Part shown: in pieces, positions 4,815-6,716 of the stretch
How the letters are laid out: every line of letters starts with the position of its first letter
How positions within the stretch are numbered: position 1 is the stretch's first letter
DNA from: an uncultured Clostridia bacterium
Lineage (GTDB): Bacteria > Bacillota > Clostridia > Oscillospirales > Ruminococcaceae
Direction: 5' to 3'
NCBI GenBank assembly: GCA_947175045.1
Contig: CAMWLH010000115.1
Location: 1-6,716, forward strand
DNA length: 6,716 bases
Notes under the pieces: generated by a model
Told to the model about the DNA's origin: nothing
Seen by the model: only the letters and a program-made list of their open reading frames with translations
The model's database searches: none
Made by a program: the position numbers and the translations under genes

Positions 4815-6632
4815 ATGCTTAAAAAAGTCAAAAGAGAAAATGTTACCGTACTTCCGGGACTTTTCAGAGAGCGAATGAACATCAACAGAAATTATCTTAT
4901 GGAGCTTGATAAACAGTGTCTGCTTCAAAATTTTTACCTTGAATCGGGAGTTATCATGCCCGGACTTCAGGTAGTGGATAATCCCGAAAACGCCAATCTT
5001 CATTGGGGCTGGGAGGCTCCAACCTGCCAATTGAGGGGACACTTTCTGGGGCATTGGCTTTCAGCCGCCGCCGCATACTACGCATCGGAAAAGGATATGG
5101 AAATTAAGGTCAAACTTGATAAGATCATATCCGAGCTTGCTATGTGTCAGCAGCTTAACGGAGGTGAATGGATAGGATCAATACCCGAAAAATATTTTCA
5201 GAAACTCGCTGATAACCGTTATATTTGGTCGCCGCAGTATGTAATGCACAAAACGATCATGGGGCTTACCGACGCATATAAATATGCGGGAAGCAAGCAG
5301 GCTCTTGATATTGTTGATCATTTGAGTGATTGGTATATCCGCTGGACAGATAAAATGCAGAAAATAAATCCCGGAGCGATTTACAGTGGCGAGCAGGGCG
5401 GAATGCTTGAAATATGGGCAGATCTTTACAGCATCACAAAAGATAAAAAGTATATGCGGCTTGCGGAGCGATATTCAGACAACGGTGTATTTAGAGCGCT
5501 TTCCAATGGTCGGGACGCTCTTTCAAACGAACACGCTAACGCAAGCATACCGCTTTCCCATGGTTCCGCGAAAATGTATGAGGTTACGGGAGATGAAAAG
5601 TGGCGCAGATATACCGAGCTTTTCTGGAAAAACGCTGTTACGGACAGAGGAACATACTGTACAGGCGGTCAAAATGCCGGAGAATTTTGGGTGCCGCCAT
5701 TTATGCAAGGACAGTTTCTCGGTATAAACAATCAAGAATTCTGTACGGTTTACAACATGGTGAGAACAGCGTCTTATCTATACGAATGGACAGGAAATAC
5801 AGTGTATGCGGATTATATTGAAAGATGCCTTTACAACGGATTTCTTGCCCAACAGAACCCAGTATCGGGTATGCCGACATACTTTCTGCCATTATCGGCG
5901 GGAAGCAGGAAAAAGTGGGGCAGCAAGAGACATGATTTCTGGTGTTGCCATGGTACAATGGTTCAGGCGCAGACCCTATATCCCGAACTGATCTACTTTG
6001 AGGACATGGAGAATAGCCGTCTCTTGATATGTCAATATATCCCCTCACGGCTTTATTGCCGTTGCGGAAACGCAGATGTTATCATAAATCAGATCTCCGA
6101 GATGAAAGGATACAGCAATCAGACATTCTTTGATGAACGCAGCTGTGTCAATATGTCAAGGTGGTCGTTTAAATTCGAAATCGAATGTTCTCGGAACGCG
6201 GAATTTACGCTGTCCTTCCGTGTCCCGTATTGGGTAAAGGGGGATGTTATTTTAAACATTAACGGCACTCGCGAAAAATCTGTTGTTCTGGACGGTTATT
6301 TGAACATAAAACGGAACTGGTCGAATGATACGGTCGATTTGTTTTTCCCAAGCGGACTTACTATGGAACCTTTGCCGGATATGCCGGAGCTTGCCGCTGT
6401 TACTGACGGACCTGTCGTGCTCGCCGGAATTACCGGGTCCGACATCGGTATTTGGGGGGATTATAACGAACCGAAGAAATTCCTTTACCCGCAAATCGAA
6501 CATACATACGGTATTTATCCGTGGAAACAGGGTTGTTATGTCACAAGAAATCAACCCGAAAACTTTATGTTTAAGCCGCTTTATGATGTGGTTGATGAAA
6601 CATACACGGTTTATTACACTCGTAAAAAATAA
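4815..6632 (+). CDS. GH127/GH146-type (DUF1680) beta-L-arabinofuranosidase-like glycoside hydrolase
   Basis: A 605-aa protein. ATG 4815 is chosen because AGGGAG (4801-4806) lies 8 nt upstream; the TTG at 4809 is only 2 nt from it. Residues about 5-400 match the DUF1680 (alpha/alpha)6 barrel, with HWGWEAPTCQLRGHFLGHWLSA at 63-84 and TGGQNAGEF at 283-291. The zinc/catalytic set known from HypBA1 (Glu, Cys, Cys-Cys) is present as E308 and C310 in NNQEFC and C377-C378 in FWCCHGT. C377 would be the cysteine nucleophile and E290 the probable acid/base. Residues about 400-605 form the beta-sandwich region. CCHGT resembles the CCYGTG form more than the CCPPN form of HypBA1, so GH146 or an unassigned DUF1680 branch is as likely as GH127. 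It lacks a signal peptide and would act in the cytoplasm on imported beta-arabinosyl sugars. Substrate is inferred from family. Confidence 0.9.
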   Translation: MLKKVKRENVTVLPGLFRERMNINRNYLMELDKQCLLQNFYLESGVIMPGLQVVDNPENANLHWGWEAPTCQLRGHFLGHWLSAAAAYYASEKDMEIKVKLDKIISELAMCQQLNGGEWIGSIPEKYFQKLADNRYIWSPQYVMHKTIMGLTDAYKYAGSKQALDIVDHLSDWYIRWTDKMQKINPGAIYSGEQGGMLEIWADLYSITKDKKYMRLAERYSDNGVFRALSNGRDALSNEHANASIPLSHGSAKMYEVTGDEKWRRYTELFWKNAVTDRGTYCTGGQNAGEFWVPPFMQGQFLGINNQEFCTVYNMVRTASYLYEWTGNTVYADYIERCLYNGFLAQQNPVSGMPTYFLPLSAGSRKKWGSKRHDFWCCHGTMVQAQTLYPELIYFEDMENSRLLICQYIPSRLYCRCGNADVIINQISEMKGYSNQTFFDERSCVNMSRWSFKFEIECSRNAEFTLSFRVPYWVKGDVILNINGTREKSVVLDGYLNIKRNWSNDTVDLFFPSGLTMEPLPDMPELAAVTDGPVVLAGITGSDIGIWGDYNEPKKFLYPQIEHTYGIYPWKQGCYVTRNQPENFMFKPLYDVVDETYTVYYTRKK

Positions 6633-6644
6633 TTATTTCAAATT

Positions 6645-6650
6645 AGGAGG
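6645..6650 (+). promoter_or_regulatory. Strong ribosome binding site with no start codon after it
   Basis: AGGAGG starts 13 nt after the glycosidase stop, an ideal operon ribosome binding site. The start is expected near 6657-6661, but the sequence reads AATTAT then ATTAAGG instead of an ATG. A following gene start seems to have been replaced exactly there. Confidence 0.55.
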
Positions 6651-6660
6651 ACGCAATTAT

Positions 6661-6716
6661 ATTAAGGCAACACCGCACAAACCAGTTGCAAATTGGTGAA
6701 AAATAAGGTATAATAA
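6661..6716. mobile_element. Possible end of an inserted element, cut by the window edge
   Basis: After the orphan AGGAGG the sequence changes to ATTAAGGCAACACCGCACAA, which continues no gene, followed by a small hairpin (ACCAGTT 6681-6687, loop GCA, AATTGGT 6691-6697, one G-T pair) and an outward promoter. This suits a transposable-element or MITE boundary at the start codon of a lost operon gene. The other end, any target duplication and any transposase lie outside the window, so this is tentative. Confidence 0.3.
6686..6714 (+). promoter_or_regulatory. Right-facing promoter at window end
   Basis: TTGCAA (6686-6691), 17 bp, then TATAAT (6709-6714) on the plus strand. The -35 overlaps the hairpin at 6681-6697, which could act as an operator. 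It would transcribe sequence beyond the window: either the next gene or an element's own gene. Confidence 0.6.

Overview
The window looks like chromosome from a low-to-moderate GC Firmicute, most likely a gut or rumen clostridium of the Ruminococcus/Oscillospiraceae type. This is inferred from sigma-A-like promoters (TTGACA or TTGCAA, 17 bp, TATAAT), strong AGGAG-type ribosome binding sites, a PocR-domain hybrid kinase, and an AraC regulator paired with a cytoplasmic DUF1680 glycosidase. No rRNA, tRNA, CRISPR array or intact transposase gene is visible.

The left half is a signalling module on the minus strand. A perfect-consensus promoter near 3582-3610 drives a leader of about 195 nt. It is followed by a gene for a degenerate receiver domain with a long Ala/Lys/Glu-rich tail (3379-2891). 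A single TAA ends that gene. The same reading frame then continues without interruption through more of the same linker into a complete canonical receiver domain (2890-2459). No usable start codon lies between the stop and the receiver, so this looks like one two-receiver protein cut by a nonsense codon. After 131 bp comes a soluble hybrid sensor kinase (2327 to beyond base 1): PocR ligand domain, HisKA, HATPase, pseudo-receiver, receiver, and Hpt cut by the window edge. No DNA-binding output domain is visible in this module.

Between the halves, about 3650-3793 holds a GC-richer non-genic stretch that looks unlike the AT-rich sequence beside it. It may be a remnant or an interspersed repeat.

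The right half is a sugar-utilisation pair. An AraC-family regulator (minus, 4645-3794) is transcribed divergently from a GH127/GH146-type (DUF1680) beta-L-arabinofuranosidase-like enzyme (plus, 4815-6632). The 169-bp gap between them holds two face-to-face promoters with near-ideal spacing. A 12-bp direct repeat at a 21-bp period overlaps both -35 boxes, which is the arrangement expected for an AraC-type operator. The likely logic is that the regulator senses an arabinose-containing sugar, controls itself, and activates the glycosidase.

At the right edge a strong AGGAGG sits just after the glycosidase stop but has no start codon after it. The sequence instead changes into a segment with a hairpin and an outward-facing promoter. 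This suggests that a second operon gene was displaced by an insertion exactly at its start codon.
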